Source: Psychrobacillus lasiicapitis
GTDB lineage: Bacteria; Bacillota; Bacilli; Bacillales_A; Planococcaceae
DNA length: 64,000 nt
Assembly: GCF_006861795.1 (NCBI RefSeq)
Contig: NZ_VDGH01000005.1
Coordinates: 248,001-312,000 of the forward strand
Direction: 5' to 3'
The notes under the pieces were generated by a model, which saw nothing but the letters and a program-made list of their open reading frames with translations, was not told the origin of the DNA and searched no databases. Position numbers and translations under genes: made by a program. This document shows positions 9,546 through 19,580 of the stretch, one piece after another (the first letter of the stretch is position 1; every line of letters begins with the position of its first letter).

Positions 9546-10067
9546 CTACAACAACTTCCTGGAAAGCTCATATTGTCCTATTAGAAGGTACATAATATGT
9601 TCGAACATCATACTCCTTGTTATAAGACCGTCCGTAAATACACCAATTGCTCCTTCTGCGTGGCGAATTCCTTTCCTATTTGTATAGACGTCCATTACTG
9701 GTCCAAGTTCCGCCCCAGCACGTAACTTTTCGGCAACTTCGTCCGGCAAAGGAATACCTGCTCCTGTTGCGGTAAATATGTCTCCATTATTTACGACAAG
9801 CGCACCCCAATTACAAATATATAGGATGCCGTCTATTTCTTGTACCCCTCCTTCTAACCCAATTCCAAATAAGGTATCCTGCTGACCTATTAGCTGTTTT
9901 GCTCGATTGATCGCTCCCTGTCTCGTTTCTTCATTGCTCATTGGCTGTGCAGATACGAAGGAATCTACTTCCTTATTTACAAAACTGGCATCCGGATAAT
10001 ATAGACTCGCAATTGTTTGCACTGCTTTTGTTTTAGCTTTATTATTAGTTCCTATGTATATTTTCAT
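9546..10067 (-). CDS. DUF84 family inosine/xanthosine triphosphatase-like protein
   Basis: Related to YjjX, which removes non-canonical purine nucleoside triphosphates. The frame opens earlier, inside a terminator, but the ATG at 10067 (MKIYIGTNNKAKTKAV) has GGAG nine bases upstream and gives a 173-residue protein of family length. Family motifs are the N-terminal (G)TNNKAKTKAV substrate loop, NEETRQGAINRAKQL and a GIGLEGGV segment. It lies downstream of the M42 peptidase terminator. Confidence 0.85.
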   Translation of the reverse strand: MKIYIGTNNKAKTKAVQTIASLYYPDASFVNKEVDSFVSAQPMSNEETRQGAINRAKQLIGQQDTLFGIGLEGGVQEIDGILYICNWGALVVNNGDIFTATGAGIPLPDEVAEKLRAGAELGPVMDVYTNRKGIRHAEGAIGVFTDGLITRSMMFEHIMYLLIGQYELSRKLL

Positions 10068-10085
10068 CAACTTATTCTCCATTTC

Positions 10086-10114
10086 CAAAAAAAGATGCCT
10101 CGAGGGCATCTTTT
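10086..10114 (-). terminator. Terminator of the M42 peptidase gene
   Basis: The stem GATGCC / GGCATC with flanking A/T runs immediately follows the stop at 10115. Confidence 0.85.
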
Positions 10115-11188
10115 TTATACGTTTGCTTTAATCGTTTCTAATGTAGTTTGGTCACATGCTTTTACTAGTTTTACTAGTAATTCTTTTGCTGCTGCATAGT
10201 CATCTGTATGAATGATAGAAGATGATGTGTGAATATAGCGTGAGCATATACCAATTACAGCACTTGGAATCCCTTCATTGGATGTATGCACTCGACCTGC
10301 ATCCGTACCACCTTGGGAGATGAAGTATTGGTAAGGGATATCATGTGTTTCTGCTGTATCCAATACAAATTCTCGCATACCGCGATGCGTAACCATTGTA
10401 CGGTCAAAAATACGTAAAAGTGTCCCTTTTCCAAGTTGACCAAATTCATTTTTATTGCCAGAAGCATCATTTGCAGGGCTAGCATCTAATGCAAAGAATA
10501 GGTCTGGTTTAATCATATTTGCAGAAGCCTGTGCCCCACGTAAGCCGACTTCTTCCATTACATTTGCACCGGAATAAAGCATATTCGGTAATTGCTCGTT
10601 TTGTACTTCTTTTAATAGTTCAATTGCAAGTCCACAGCCATAGCGATTATCCCAAGCTTTTGCCATGATTTTTTTATCATTAGCCATTGGTGTAAACGGA
10701 CAAACGGGAACGATCTGATCTCCTGGTTTAATCCCCATGCGCGCCACATCTTCTTTATCGTCTGCACCAACATCAATGAGCATATTTTTTATATCCATCG
10801 GCTTGTTGCGTATTTCATCGCTTAGTAAATGAGGAGGAATGGAACCAATTACACCAGGAATTGTTTTTTCTTTTGTTACAATGTCCACACGTTGCGCAAG
10901 TAGAACTTGGCTCCACCAACCTCCAAGTGGTTGAAAACGAATCATTCCGTTGTCAGTAATACCGGATACCATGAAACCAACTTCGTCCATATGACCGGCT
11001 ACTAATATTTTAGGTCCATTTGCATTCCCTTTTTTTAAACCGAAAATACCACCTAGATTATCTTGCACAATCTCATCGGAATATTTCGACAGCTCGCTAC
11101 GCATAAATGCACGAACTGCATGTTCATTGCCAGGTGCACCTGGTAATTCTGTTAACGTTTTAAATAGTGAACGCGTTTCTTCATTCAT
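10115..11188 (-). CDS. ytoP: M42 family glutamyl aminopeptidase YtoP
   Basis: 357 residues, typical of the M42 family of tetrahedral, metal-dependent cytoplasmic aminopeptidases that trim short peptides. Metal and catalytic motifs are visible: [36 protein letters not shown] and a C-terminal [16 protein letters not shown] segment. AGGAGG lies upstream of the ATG. It is divergent from ytzB. Confidence 0.92.
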   Translation of the reverse strand: MNEETRSLFKTLTELPGAPGNEHAVRAFMRSELSKYSDEIVQDNLGGIFGLKKGNANGPKILVAGHMDEVGFMVSGITDNGMIRFQPLGGWWSQVLLAQRVDIVTKEKTIPGVIGSIPPHLLSDEIRNKPMDIKNMLIDVGADDKEDVARMGIKPGDQIVPVCPFTPMANDKKIMAKAWDNRYGCGLAIELLKEVQNEQLPNMLYSGANVMEEVGLRGAQASANMIKPDLFFALDASPANDASGNKNEFGQLGKGTLLRIFDRTMVTHRGMREFVLDTAETHDIPYQYFISQGGTDAGRVHTSNEGIPSAVIGICSRYIHTSSSIIHTDDYAAAKELLVKLVKACDQTTLETIKANV

Positions 11189-11357
11189 ATAAAAAAGCCT
11201 CCTAAAGCTTATGTAAAAATATATTTTTCAATAAAGATTCCACTTCTATTGTAATAAAAGATGCATTACTTTACTACAATTAAACTTCGAATATCGAATA
11301 ATTTAAACGACACCGGATGTGTGATACACTAAAAAAAAGGACTGGAGGAAGATAACG

Positions 11358-11669
11358 ATGAAACTAAAAGATTATATGATGGGTTTAGGTACTGGAATTG
11401 CTATTGGAATTATCGCAAGTCAAGCCGCTAACAAAATGAATAATCGATCTGCCGAACTCGTTCTAAAAGATATAAAAACAGCATTTAAAGAAGAGGGACC
11501 AATTGATGGGTCATGGATTTTAATGAACCCAGAGCCATTTAAAAAAGAGGCTATTCAAACGAACGTATACAAAGGCGGCATTTCCCGCATGAGAGATGGA
11601 GAACTTGAGCAGTTTGAATTTGCAGCAGATGCAAAAACTGGTACGGTTGTAGAATTGGTAAAAATGTAA
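11358..11669 (+). CDS. ytzB: YtzB-like small membrane-anchored PepSY-type protein
   Basis: 103 residues: an N-terminal glycine-rich hydrophobic helix (YMMGLGTGIAIGIIASQAA, residues 5-23), then a small domain resembling PepSY, ending GELEQFEFAADAKTGTVVELVKM. PepSY domains are often peptidase-inhibitory or lipid-associated; here the role is unknown. GGAGG lies upstream of the ATG. The same neighbourhood (M42 peptidase divergent from a PepSY gene) occurs in B. subtilis (ytoP/ytzB). Confidence 0.75.
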   Translation: MKLKDYMMGLGTGIAIGIIASQAANKMNNRSAELVLKDIKTAFKEEGPIDGSWILMNPEPFKKEAIQTNVYKGGISRMRDGELEQFEFAADAKTGTVVELVKM

Positions 11670-11689
11670 GACAAAAAACTAACATAACT

Positions 11690-11738
11690 AAAGCCAAGTA
11701 AGAAGTAATATGTTTACTTCCTTCTTGGCTTTTTCCAT
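11690..11738 (+). terminator. ytzB terminator
   Basis: Long stem AAGCCAAG-AAGTAA / TTACTT-CTTGGCTT followed by a T-run, about 20 bp after the ytzB stop. Confidence 0.8.
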
Positions 11739-11747
11739 TCTCTTGTC

Positions 11748-12015
11748 GATGTTGGCCTCGAAGGCGTTGCCACACGATGTGGCGTTCTTAGCCTTTGTTC
11801 CTAAAATGCTGAAGACCCTGGACTGAGTGTAGCGAAATTTACTTTTGCGACGAGCTTGCGCAGGAGCAAGGGAAGCGTCTGAAGCCAAGCCGGCGGAAAG
11901 CGTCCGCCCTGTAGCGGAAATCCAATCGTCCACTTCATTCAACTCTCTACCGCACAGTATCCCTATACAACAATTAAAATATAAACATGCCGCTCCTAAT
12001 GCTACTTGACTTATA
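11748..12015 (+). repeat. Family I dispersed GC-rich repeat (copy 1)
   Basis: This fills the gap between ytzB and ytnP. It contains the block GAAGGCGTTGCCACACGATG...CTTAGCCTTTGTTCC shared with copies near 23.0 and 61.7 kb, then CGGAAAGCGTCCGCC and GTAGCGGAAAT, and ends in ACCGCACAGTATCCCTA (11949-11966). A common AT-rich tail follows (ACAATTAAAATATAAACATG from 11969) that also ends the copies at 43.0 and 62.2 kb. Short open frames here are shadows of the repeat. Confidence 0.8.
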
Positions 12016-12035
12016 GGGCTCCATCCATAAATAAA

Positions 12036-12075
12036 AACAGCTTATGATTATATAAACCATAAGCTGTTTTTATTA
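12036..12075 (-). terminator. ytnP terminator
   Basis: The stem AAACAGCTTATG / CATAAGCTGTTT with A/T runs lies 10 bp beyond the ytnP stop. Confidence 0.85.
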
Positions 12076-12084
12076 AACTTCATT

Positions 12085-12936
12085 TTAAAAGCCATTCGTT
12101 CTCTCTAATTTATCTACTATCTCTTTTCCATCTTCAGACCATTTCACTAATCGGTAAAAAACGTCATGGTAAAAGCTAAACCAATAATTAGATTGTAATG
12201 CCTCATTTACCCACTTTTCTTTTGCAAAAACAGAAGTCATCGGATAATCATCATAAGCCAATACCCATAGTGGATTTTGGTGGGCATTTGTAGGCATGAG
12301 ATCCGCCATATGAATAATCGTCTCATCGTTTTGCTTAAACAGCACAATACTATGTCCGTCACTGTGACCACCAGTGTGGATCATTTCAATCCCATCTACT
12401 ACTTCTATAGATTCTGTAAATGTCACTACTTGATCTTCTATTGGCTCCCAATTTTCTTTCCAATATGTATTTCGGGAACGGATATTTGGGTTTTTCATTT
12501 CATTCCATTCGACGTCCGATACATAAATTTTCGCATTTGGAAAACTGGAGACAAGCCTGTCCTCTACCCATTTAGTTAAGCCACACGCATGATCGAAATG
12601 TAAATGTGTCATGATCACTATATCGATTTCTTCTGGGAGAACACCAAGTTGTGCTAAATTGTCTTCCACCTGAGATTGATCTGAAATTCCATAGTTTCGT
12701 AGTTGCTTGTCTGTAAATTTTCCATAACCGATTCCTGCTTCTAGTAAAATATTTTGTCCTTTGTGCTGGATGAATAATGGATCGGACGCTAATTCGATTT
12801 GATTTTTTTCATTGACAGGATATTTCTTCTCCCATAATGGTTTTGGTACAACACCGAACATGGCACCCCCGTCCATATGTGTTGTCCCGCCTTTTAACCA
12901 AGTTAAAGACATGTCGTGAAATTGAAACGTATCCAT
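12085..12936 (-). CDS. ytnP: YtnP-type metallo-beta-lactamase-fold hydrolase
   Basis: 283 residues from the ATG at 12936 ([26 protein letters not shown]), which matches the family start; the longer frame overlaps trmB. It carries the zinc motif [10 protein letters not shown], a later [12 protein letters not shown] histidine and a HMADL aspartate. B. subtilis YtnP is a lactonase active on acyl-homoserine lactones and interferes with signalling in other bacteria. It follows trmB by 16 bp on the same strand and ends at its own terminator. Confidence 0.88.
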   Translation of the reverse strand: MDTFQFHDMSLTWLKGGTTHMDGGAMFGVVPKPLWEKKYPVNEKNQIELASDPLFIQHKGQNILLEAGIGYGKFTDKQLRNYGISDQSQVEDNLAQLGVLPEEIDIVIMTHLHFDHACGLTKWVEDRLVSSFPNAKIYVSDVEWNEMKNPNIRSRNTYWKENWEPIEDQVVTFTESIEVVDGIEMIHTGGHSDGHSIVLFKQNDETIIHMADLMPTNAHQNPLWVLAYDDYPMTSVFAKEKWVNEALQSNYWFSFYHDVFYRLVKWSEDGKEIVDKLERTNGF

Positions 12937-12952
12937 TCTCCCTTGTCCCCTT

Positions 12953-13594
12953 TTATACGAATTTTGCTTCAACTCGATAAATCGGCTGCCCTTTTGCAGA
13001 AAATTTCTCTTCATACTCCGTCATAATATTATCTTCAGGCATATTTGCGTGCAAATCGAGTGAAACATCTTTTATTAACATACCATAAGCCGACATACTA
13101 ATTAAAGAGTATTCAAATAAACCGCGATTATCCGTTTTGAAATGAATTTCCGCATTGTCTACTAAAATAGATTCATATAGTTTCAGAAATCCTTCATGCG
13201 TTAAACGTCTTTTCGCATGTCTAATTTTTGGCCACGGATCAGAAAAATTCAAATACACGCGGTCTACATCGTTTTTCTCGAAGTACTTTTCTAAATCGGC
13301 ACCATTTACTTTTAGTAAGCGTAAATTTGATGGAGAGCCTGCAGCAATTGCATTTTCAACCGCGGAAACAATTACACTATCATAAAGCTCTATTCCTATA
13401 TAGTTAATATCCGGGTTTTGTTTTGCCATTCCTGTAATAAACTGACCTTTTCCTGTACCTACTTCAATATGAAGCGGATAATCATTTTTGAATTCGGACT
13501 CCCAATTCCCTTTCAACTCTTCTGGATTTGGAATAACAATTTCAGGGTGGCTATTTATAAATTCATCTGCCCATGGTTTATGTCTTAACCTCAT
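12953..13594 (-). CDS. trmB: tRNA (guanine-N7-)-methyltransferase
   Basis: TrmB methylates G46 in the variable loop of tRNAs using SAM. 213 residues, standard length. Motifs: [15 protein letters not shown] for SAM binding, [21 protein letters not shown], the family signature, and [15 protein letters not shown] precedes the ATG. It lies four bases downstream of the lipid kinase gene, so these are in one transcript. Confidence 0.95.
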   Translation of the reverse strand: MRLRHKPWADEFINSHPEIVIPNPEELKGNWESEFKNDYPLHIEVGTGKGQFITGMAKQNPDINYIGIELYDSVIVSAVENAIAAGSPSNLRLLKVNGADLEKYFEKNDVDRVYLNFSDPWPKIRHAKRRLTHEGFLKLYESILVDNAEIHFKTDNRGLFEYSLISMSAYGMLIKDVSLDLHANMPEDNIMTEYEEKFSAKGQPIYRVEAKFV

Positions 13595-13598
13595 TACG

Positions 13599-14537
13599 TT
13601 AAACTCCTTTTTCTATATGTTTTGCTAAATTCCAAGCTTTTGATATGACCGTAAATATATAAGAGTGGTTTTCCTCTGTTATACAAGAAAATTCCCCATC
13701 TACATGTCCGTAAACTTTGTCATGCATGGATATTGTATAGTTTTTCGCTTGAAACTGAATGACTTCTTTATATTTTGTATGTTTTCCAAAAAACACGGTA
13801 CTAAATATAAATAATAATTTCCATCTTGCCAGCTTGTACACAACGGTCATTTCAATTAATTGATCATTTGGTTTTGATAAAGGAGATATCTTCATCCCTC
13901 CACCAAAATAGGGTTGATTGCACACCACAATAAACCAAACATCGTCATACGTTACCATTTTGTCTTCTGTATGTAAAGTGAAAGAAAAACGCTTGAATGT
14001 AAATAACTCTTTTATAAGGTATATAATGTAAGTTAACTTACCTAAACCAACTGTATTTAATCGTTTTTTCCATGTAGAATGGTTCACAGAATAAGCAACT
14101 TTCGCATCAAAACCAAAACCAGCATTATTCACTACTGGGTATGAATCATGACCAATAGTTAACAAAGCTAGATCCATTTTCACTGATTCATAGTTGCTAT
14201 GTACGTACTTATTTAATTGCTCAGTCGTTTTAAAAACAGAAAATGTTCGGCCGAAATCATTTCCACTTCCAGCAGAAATGACACCAACACGAACATGATT
14301 ATATCCTGTCACTCCAACAATGATTTCGTGGACCGTCCCATCCCCGCCAACAGCAATTATCAATAACTCATCTTTACTCGATGTAGCATAGCCTCTCGCA
14401 ATTTCTGTCGCATGTCCACTTCGCTCCGTTAACACAAACGTATAAGGAAAAGTAATGGCTTCTTTCCATTTCATCCAAATCTTTTTTCCGCGTCCATTGC
14501 CAGCATGCTCATTGACGATAAAAACAATGTTATTCAT
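13599..14537 (-). CDS. ytlR: Diacylglycerol kinase-family lipid kinase YtlR
   Basis: 312 residues from the ATG at 14537 ([21 protein letters not shown]), which follows GAGGAG and overlaps the end of ytlQ by 8 bp. It carries the catalytic-domain motif [13 protein letters not shown] and the [13 protein letters not shown] segment of the DagK/YegS/sphingosine-kinase superfamily, which phosphorylates a lipid alcohol with ATP. The substrate cannot be told from sequence. Neighbour order ytlQ-ytlR matches B. subtilis. Confidence 0.88.
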   Translation of the reverse strand: MNNIVFIVNEHAGNGRGKKIWMKWKEAITFPYTFVLTERSGHATEIARGYATSSKDELLIIAVGGDGTVHEIIVGVTGYNHVRVGVISAGSGNDFGRTFSVFKTTEQLNKYVHSNYESVKMDLALLTIGHDSYPVVNNAGFGFDAKVAYSVNHSTWKKRLNTVGLGKLTYIIYLIKELFTFKRFSFTLHTEDKMVTYDDVWFIVVCNQPYFGGGMKISPLSKPNDQLIEMTVVYKLARWKLLFIFSTVFFGKHTKYKEVIQFQAKNYTISMHDKVYGHVDGEFSCITEENHSYIFTVISKAWNLAKHIEKGV

Positions 14538-15489
14538 CTTTCTCCTCACTATCTAAATCCCAAGAAGACCTTGAATAGGAAGTAGTTTGCACTAAATTCA
14601 AAATAGCTTGTGCAGCTTTAAACTGCATATGTTTCATAGGAGATGGAGAGTTTTTTAACGATGCAAACCATTCTTCATATGTCCTGCTATCGATAAATTG
14701 GACATTATAAGAAGAACCAGGATAGTCGATATATCCATTCCTTGATAGAATAACTTTTCTAATTGGTAAATCTATTTCTTCTTTTTTAAAAACTTGCAAT
14801 AAGATAGATTCCATACGATTAATATTAAGCATTGGACTTAATACCTTTTTCTCTTCTTTTCCACTTTTTCTTATCCAAAAACGGTCCCCGCTACCGATAA
14901 ATGCATCTAAATTTTGGCCTTCTAGCATGACGATACAAACGATTTCCGTTGGCAAAACAAGCATAATATCCAATTCTATTGGGGCTTTTTTTAACTTTAA
15001 AATAGGATAATAAAATAAAAAATAATTATCCGGCAGCGTCTGCATAAACGATCTTAATAAAGTATCTCGCATAAATTTTGGATCCACATACGACTTTTCA
15101 CGTAAAGTGGAACTTGCCCATTTTAATTGAAAATGAAAAAGCTGATCCAAATACATTCGTTTTAAATCTTCTTTTGTCTGTGGTTCATAAACAATTTTGG
15201 GTTCAAAAAAAAGAGGAGTGGGCTCATCCGAGATAGTAATTGCCTCTTCTATTTCCTGATTTTCTTCCTTATTCCGATAAAACAGTTTAGAAAAAATAGA
15301 TTTTTTCTCTGGTTCCTCTATTTTTTCCTCTTCTGCTTCCATCCAATTATTATGGAATGCCCCTTTTTCGAATGCTTCTTTCGTGCGCTCCCATTGTTGT
15401 TTTTTCAATCGAATAAATTGAGTCGGGTATCTTTTCAAATCTTTTTCGTAACGTGAAACATAATCCTGTAGCTTTACTAATTGAGCCAT
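14530..15489 (-). CDS. ytlQ: NERD-like/uncharacterised protein YtlQ
   Basis: 319 residues from the ATG at 15489 (MAQLVKLQDYVSRYEKDLKRYPTQFIRLKKQQW), one base after the ytlP stop; the longer frame is ytlP shadow. After a coiled-coil-like basic N-terminus and a low-complexity acidic stretch, the C-terminal part (residues ~165-290: ELDIMLVLPTEIVCIVMLEGQ, VILSRNGYIDY) resembles nuclease-related (NERD) folds. I give no function. It is the second gene of the ytlP-ytlQ-ytlR series. Confidence 0.75.
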   Translation of the reverse strand: MAQLVKLQDYVSRYEKDLKRYPTQFIRLKKQQWERTKEAFEKGAFHNNWMEAEEEKIEEPEKKSIFSKLFYRNKEENQEIEEAITISDEPTPLFFEPKIVYEPQTKEDLKRMYLDQLFHFQLKWASSTLREKSYVDPKFMRDTLLRSFMQTLPDNYFLFYYPILKLKKAPIELDIMLVLPTEIVCIVMLEGQNLDAFIGSGDRFWIRKSGKEEKKVLSPMLNINRMESILLQVFKKEEIDLPIRKVILSRNGYIDYPGSSYNVQFIDSRTYEEWFASLKNSPSPMKHMQFKAAQAILNLVQTTSYSRSSWDLDSEEKDE

Positions 15490-15490
15490 T

Positions 15491-16033
15491 CTACACCCCA
15501 CTATTCTGTATACAAACAATTTCCTCATAACGAGGGGAACGATTGTTATTAATCTGGAAAATGGAGAAATGAGAAACATCAAAACTCATTTTTGGTAATT
15601 GAAAATCTTTTGTATGCAAGTCGTTCGTTTCTGCCCATTTTTTAGCAATAGTAATATGAGCCCGAAATTCTTTTATGTTGTTTAGCTCGATGACTTTAGA
15701 TAATTGTTGCACAATTTGCTGGTGTAAATCATGCAAATACTCGCTGTTTTCTATAGCCGTATATATTACGCGAGGTGTTTGTGCATTTCCAAAATGGGAT
15801 AGACCACTTGTTGTTAGTTTGAACTCTTCCCACTGAATATCTCGTAAACGTTGCGCTATCGTTGCTAAAACATTCGGTTCCACATGCCCTAAGTAAAAGA
15901 GCGTGATATGTAAGTCCTCTGCAACTGGCAAAGTTTTATGTGTTTGGTGCACATTTGTATTATCACGCTCATTTACAATTACTTTTGCAATATGCTCGGG
16001 AACCTTAATACCGATAAAGTAATGTTGTTTCAT
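15491..16033 (-). CDS. thpR: RNA 2',3'-cyclic phosphodiesterase (2'-5' RNA ligase family)
   Basis: 180 residues with the two catalytic HxTx motifs of the 2H phosphoesterase family: HITLFYLG near residue 43 and HITIAKK near residue 126. The family opens 2',3'-cyclic phosphates to 2'-phosphates. It is the ytlP homologue by position. Its ATG overlaps the dat stop (ATGA), indicating coupling. Confidence 0.9.
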   Translation of the reverse strand: MKQHYFIGIKVPEHIAKVIVNERDNTNVHQTHKTLPVAEDLHITLFYLGHVEPNVLATIAQRLRDIQWEEFKLTTSGLSHFGNAQTPRVIYTAIENSEYLHDLHQQIVQQLSKVIELNNIKEFRAHITIAKKWAETNDLHTKDFQLPKMSFDVSHFSIFQINNNRSPRYEEIVCIQNSGV

Positions 16034-16881
16034 ACACCAATAGAAGATGGGATTTTGTGTTCAAATGCTTGTTGCAGTTTTTCCGTCCATTCCCCACGTT
16101 TACCCTCTCCGATTAGTTGCCCTTCAAGTGAAATGATCGGCATTACCTCTGCATTCGTAGAGGACATAATCATTTCATCCATAGCCAATGCTTGATCTTT
16201 CGTAAACGCTTCTTCAACAACTTTTAATCCGATTTCTTCGCAACAATCTAAAATCACTTTTCTTGTAATACCATTTAATATTAAGTTACTTACCGGATGT
16301 GTATAAAGCACACCGTCTTTTATGCCATACACATTCGAAGAAGATCCCTCTGTGACGATCTCTCCACGATGCTGAATTGCTTCATAGCAGTCTTTACTAA
16401 TTGCTTCTTGTTTAGCGAGTACATTACCAAGTAAGTTAAGCGACTTAATATCACAACGGAGCCATCGAATATCCTCTACAAAACACGCTTTTACCCCGTT
16501 CTCTAGCTGAGCGAATGGGCGTGTCGTTTCTTTTGTATATGCTGTTAAAACGGATTCCACAGCAGGATTTGGAAAATTATGCTGTCTCGGACTTATACCA
16601 CGTGTAACTTGAACATATATATGACCATTCTCTACTTCGTTTGTTTCGATTAGTTCATGGAGCATCTTGTGCATAACGTCTTTTGTGTACGGAATCACTA
16701 GTTGAATTTTGTCGGCACTTGCATATAAACGATCAATATGCTCTGTTGCTGTAAATACATTGCCGTTATAAATTTTAATTACTTCGTAAATTCCATCACC
16801 GAATTGATAACCTCGGTCTTCAAATCCAATTTTCACGTCTTCTTCGTTTATAATTTCGTCATTCCATAAAATTTTATCCAT
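16030..16881 (-). CDS. dat: D-amino-acid transaminase
   Basis: A PLP enzyme of fold type IV that makes D-glutamate from D-alanine and 2-oxoglutarate, supplying peptidoglycan precursors. 283 residues. Visible: GYQFGDGIYEVI near the N-terminus, the PLP-lysine context CDIKSLNLLGNVLAKQEA near residue 147, EGSSSNVYGI and the NGITRKVIL segment. The start overlaps the pepV stop by one base. The pepV-dat pair occurs in other Planococcaceae and Bacillus. Confidence 0.93.
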   Translation of the reverse strand: MDKILWNDEIINEEDVKIGFEDRGYQFGDGIYEVIKIYNGNVFTATEHIDRLYASADKIQLVIPYTKDVMHKMLHELIETNEVENGHIYVQVTRGISPRQHNFPNPAVESVLTAYTKETTRPFAQLENGVKACFVEDIRWLRCDIKSLNLLGNVLAKQEAISKDCYEAIQHRGEIVTEGSSSNVYGIKDGVLYTHPVSNLILNGITRKVILDCCEEIGLKVVEEAFTKDQALAMDEMIMSSTNAEVMPIISLEGQLIGEGKRGEWTEKLQQAFEHKIPSSIGV

Positions 16882-18290
16882 TATTTTTCACCCGCTTCTA
16901 TATTTTTACCTGCAAGTTCAACGATTGCATCCGCATAAATTGCTGTAGCTTTTATCAAATCTTCAATATCCACATATTCATCTAGTTGGTGCGCAACATC
17001 TTTTCTACCCGGAAAAAGCATACCGAACGCCACCCCTTTATCGAGTACACGTGCATATGTCCCTCCACCAATGGATAGAAGCTTAGCTTCTTCTCCAGTA
17101 TTTCTTTTATATACTTTTTGCAATGTTTGGATTAACTCATCCTTTTCATCGACATGATGCGGAGCAGAATTAGAACCTAAATCTAGTGTAATGCTCATTT
17201 GCTTCAGTACTTCTCGACAAGCAGCAAGCTTTTTTTCAAAAGGATACGTAACAGAATAACGCATACTTACCTGCGTGCATGATCCTTGTTCTGGGGCATA
17301 GTGAATAACCCCAGGATTAAGCGTAGTATCGCCTGAAATCTCATCCGTAAAGTTTAAAGCGAGATTATGTCCTCTGCTATCTTCTCCGAAGCCTTCAACT
17401 AAAAAGTCTACAAAAGCTTTCGAATGATCGGTTAAATTAATCGTTTGTAAAAATTTCGCAAGTACGATTGCTGCGTTAACTCCTTCATCCGGTTCCATAG
17501 CATGTGCAGATTTTCCGTGGACTAATACTTTTACCGTGGGACCTTGAGGAGCAACTTCCCCGGTAATGCCATGTTCTTTTGCAAAAACATCAAACTTTTC
17601 TTTAATCGTAATTAGTCCACCAAATACAAAGGCAAAAGCTTCATCCGGTACCATATTTGTTCGTTTTCCAGCTTGGAAGAACTGAATTGTTTCTGTTTCA
17701 GGGGAACCTGTTTGCGTAAATATTAAACTGGCAATTCCTTTTTCTGCATTAATAATTGGAAAATCCGCATCCGGAGCAAACCCAATTGTAGGCATTTCTT
17801 CTTTTTGAAAATAGCGATCTACGCAACGAAAGCCACTTTCTTCGTCCGTTCCAATAATCATGCGCACTTTTTTAGAAAGCTCAATTCCAGATTCTTTTAC
17901 TAATTTCATCGCCATCCATGCGGCAATGGTTGGTCCTTTATCATCTATAGCACCTCGGCCGTATACTCGATCGTTCGCCACGATGCCCTCAAATGGTGGG
18001 TAAGTCCAGCCATTTCCTTCTGGTACTACATCTACATGACAAAGAATACCTAGAATTTCTTCACCTTCGCCCATTTCAATATGTCCAGCCATATTATCTA
18101 CATTTTTTGTTGTAAAACCGGCTTGTTCTCCTTCACGCAGCATATGTTGTAATGCTTCTAAAGGTTTTGGACCGAAAGGCATGTCATCTGTAGCTAGATC
18201 TTTTTGTAGCACACTTGGGATTTGAATAAGCTTTTGTAACTCTGTAATTATTTCTTCTTTCTTTTCTTCTGCAAGTTTTAGCCAGTTCAT
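16881..18290 (-). CDS. pepV: M20 family dipeptidase PepV
   Basis: 469 residues. PepV-type zinc dipeptidases cleave unspecific dipeptides from the N-terminus in the cytoplasm. Motifs: LCHVDVVPEG (metal His/Asp), GRGAIDDKGPTIA (bridging Asp), GTDEESGFRC (catalytic Glu), DADFPIINAEKG, and a C-terminal SIGGGTYARVL. GTGG/AGG lies near the ATG. It is first in the pepV-dat-ytlP-ytlQ-ytlR-trmB-ytnP minus-strand series. Confidence 0.93.
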   Translation of the reverse strand: MNWLKLAEEKKEEIITELQKLIQIPSVLQKDLATDDMPFGPKPLEALQHMLREGEQAGFTTKNVDNMAGHIEMGEGEEILGILCHVDVVPEGNGWTYPPFEGIVANDRVYGRGAIDDKGPTIAAWMAMKLVKESGIELSKKVRMIIGTDEESGFRCVDRYFQKEEMPTIGFAPDADFPIINAEKGIASLIFTQTGSPETETIQFFQAGKRTNMVPDEAFAFVFGGLITIKEKFDVFAKEHGITGEVAPQGPTVKVLVHGKSAHAMEPDEGVNAAIVLAKFLQTINLTDHSKAFVDFLVEGFGEDSRGHNLALNFTDEISGDTTLNPGVIHYAPEQGSCTQVSMRYSVTYPFEKKLAACREVLKQMSITLDLGSNSAPHHVDEKDELIQTLQKVYKRNTGEEAKLLSIGGGTYARVLDKGVAFGMLFPGRKDVAHQLDEYVDIEDLIKATAIYADAIVELAGKNIEAGEK

Positions 18291-18589
18291 AAGACAACCA
18301 CCTCTACGATTAATGTATATAGCTATTTTACACTTATTTTAACAGGACGTCTTTTAAAAAAATTTATAACTTATGAATGCCTGTACTTTCAGATTTTTAT
18401 ATTAAATCTTTGTAAATTAATTTGTTTTGATAGAAATTTGGTAGAAAATCTACTATAATTAAATTGTCAGATAATACTATTGACTACCAATATAGTAAAG
18501 GGGCTGTAAATTGCAATTATCTAGTTGCTTTTCACCCATGTCGTCCGCTAGTCTAGCCAAGAGATATGATGATGAAGGAGTGGTTACTC
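18291..18589. other. Divergent intergenic region pepV / ytzE
   Basis: 299 bp, AT-rich, with divergent promoters expected. A TATAAT at 18455-18460 suits a plus-strand promoter, but no well-spaced -35 box is clear. I see no repeat element, riboswitch or gene. Confidence 0.5.
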
Positions 18590-18811
18590 ATGAAACCTAC
18601 TACTGATCGGATGCTCAATCGAATTAAAGACATGTACATGTTCATCCGAGATAACGGAACTGTTACAACACAAGACTTAGTCGATGAATTTGGCATCACT
18701 CCTCGCACCATTCAGCGAGATTTGAATGTGCTTGCTTTTAATGACTTAGTTATTAGTCCAACAAGAGGCAAATGGACCACGACGAACAAACGCGTTAAAT
18801 TAACATCTTAG
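18590..18811 (+). CDS. ytzE: Small DeoR-type helix-turn-helix protein YtzE
   Basis: 73 residues from the ATG at 18590, chosen because AAGGAG lies nine bases upstream. Almost the whole protein is one DeoR-family winged helix (RIKDMYMFIRDNGTVTTQDLVDEFGITPRTIQRDLNVL), with no effector domain. It could act as a DNA-binding subunit only. It is homologous to B. subtilis YtzE, function unknown, and ends convergently with ytzG. Confidence 0.85.
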   Translation: MKPTTDRMLNRIKDMYMFIRDNGTVTTQDLVDEFGITPRTIQRDLNVLAFNDLVISPTRGKWTTTNKRVKLTS

Positions 18812-18823
18812 ATAGCTTCAATA

Positions 18824-18873
18824 TGAAAAGAATGACCATGCTCAAAATTTAAGCGAGGTCATTCTTTTGCTGT
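18824..18873. terminator. Convergent terminator between ytzE and ytzG
   Basis: AAAGAATGACC pairs with GGTCATTCTTTT across a 25-base loop. The right arm lies inside the end of ytzG. It can act on both strands. Confidence 0.65.
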
Positions 18874-19571
18874 ATTTGCTCTAATTCTTCTTCTGTTAAT
18901 TCCCTATAAGTCCCTTCTACAAGTGACTCATCTAGCTTAAGGGTACCCATTGAAAGTCTTTTTAAGTAGACTACCTTCTTCCCTACTGCTTCAAACATTC
19001 TTTTAACTTGATGAAATTTCCCTTCTGTAATTGTTAATTCAATTTCAGAAATGGACCCACTTTTTAAAATTTGCAGTAATCCGGGTTTAGTATGATAGCC
19101 GTCATCTAATGTGACTCCATTTTTAAAAGCTTCTATATCAGTCTCGTTAACAATACCTTGCACTTTAGCAAAGTATACTTTAGGCACCTCTTTGTTTGGC
19201 GACAGCAAACGATGCGTTAATGCACCGTCATTTGTAAGCAAGAGCAGCCCCACTGTATCCTTATCCAGCCTCCCGACTGGATAAGGTTCGAAATGTCGCA
19301 CATCATCATCCAATAGATCGATGACGGTTTTATCCCTTGTATCTTCTGTTGCAGATACAACGCCTGCTGGTTTATTTAACATTAAATAAATGAACTGTTT
19401 ATATTCTATCACTTCCCCGTAAACAGATACTCTATCGCTATGTTCATTTACATGCATGGAACTATCCTTTACAGTAACTTCATTTACTTGAATTGCCTTT
19501 GACTTGATCAATAGCTTAACTTCTCTTCTTGTTCCAAAGCCCGTATGAGCTAGAAATTTATCTAATCGCAT
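18849..19571 (-). CDS. ytzG: RsuA-family pseudouridine synthase YtzG
   Basis: 240 residues: an N-terminal S4 RNA-binding domain (MRLDKFLAHTGFGTRREVKLLIKS), then the catalytic domain with PVGRLDKDTVGLLLLTNDG carrying the catalytic Asp near residue 103 and YFAKVQG. Such enzymes isomerise uridines in 16S or 23S rRNA; the exact site here is unknown. It follows the flippase gene by nine bases, so the two are co-transcribed. Confidence 0.92.
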   Translation of the reverse strand: MRLDKFLAHTGFGTRREVKLLIKSKAIQVNEVTVKDSSMHVNEHSDRVSVYGEVIEYKQFIYLMLNKPAGVVSATEDTRDKTVIDLLDDDVRHFEPYPVGRLDKDTVGLLLLTNDGALTHRLLSPNKEVPKVYFAKVQGIVNETDIEAFKNGVTLDDGYHTKPGLLQILKSGSISEIELTITEGKFHQVKRMFEAVGKKVVYLKRLSMGTLKLDESLVEGTYRELTEEELEQIQQKNDLA

Positions 19572-19580
19572 ATCGTTCTC

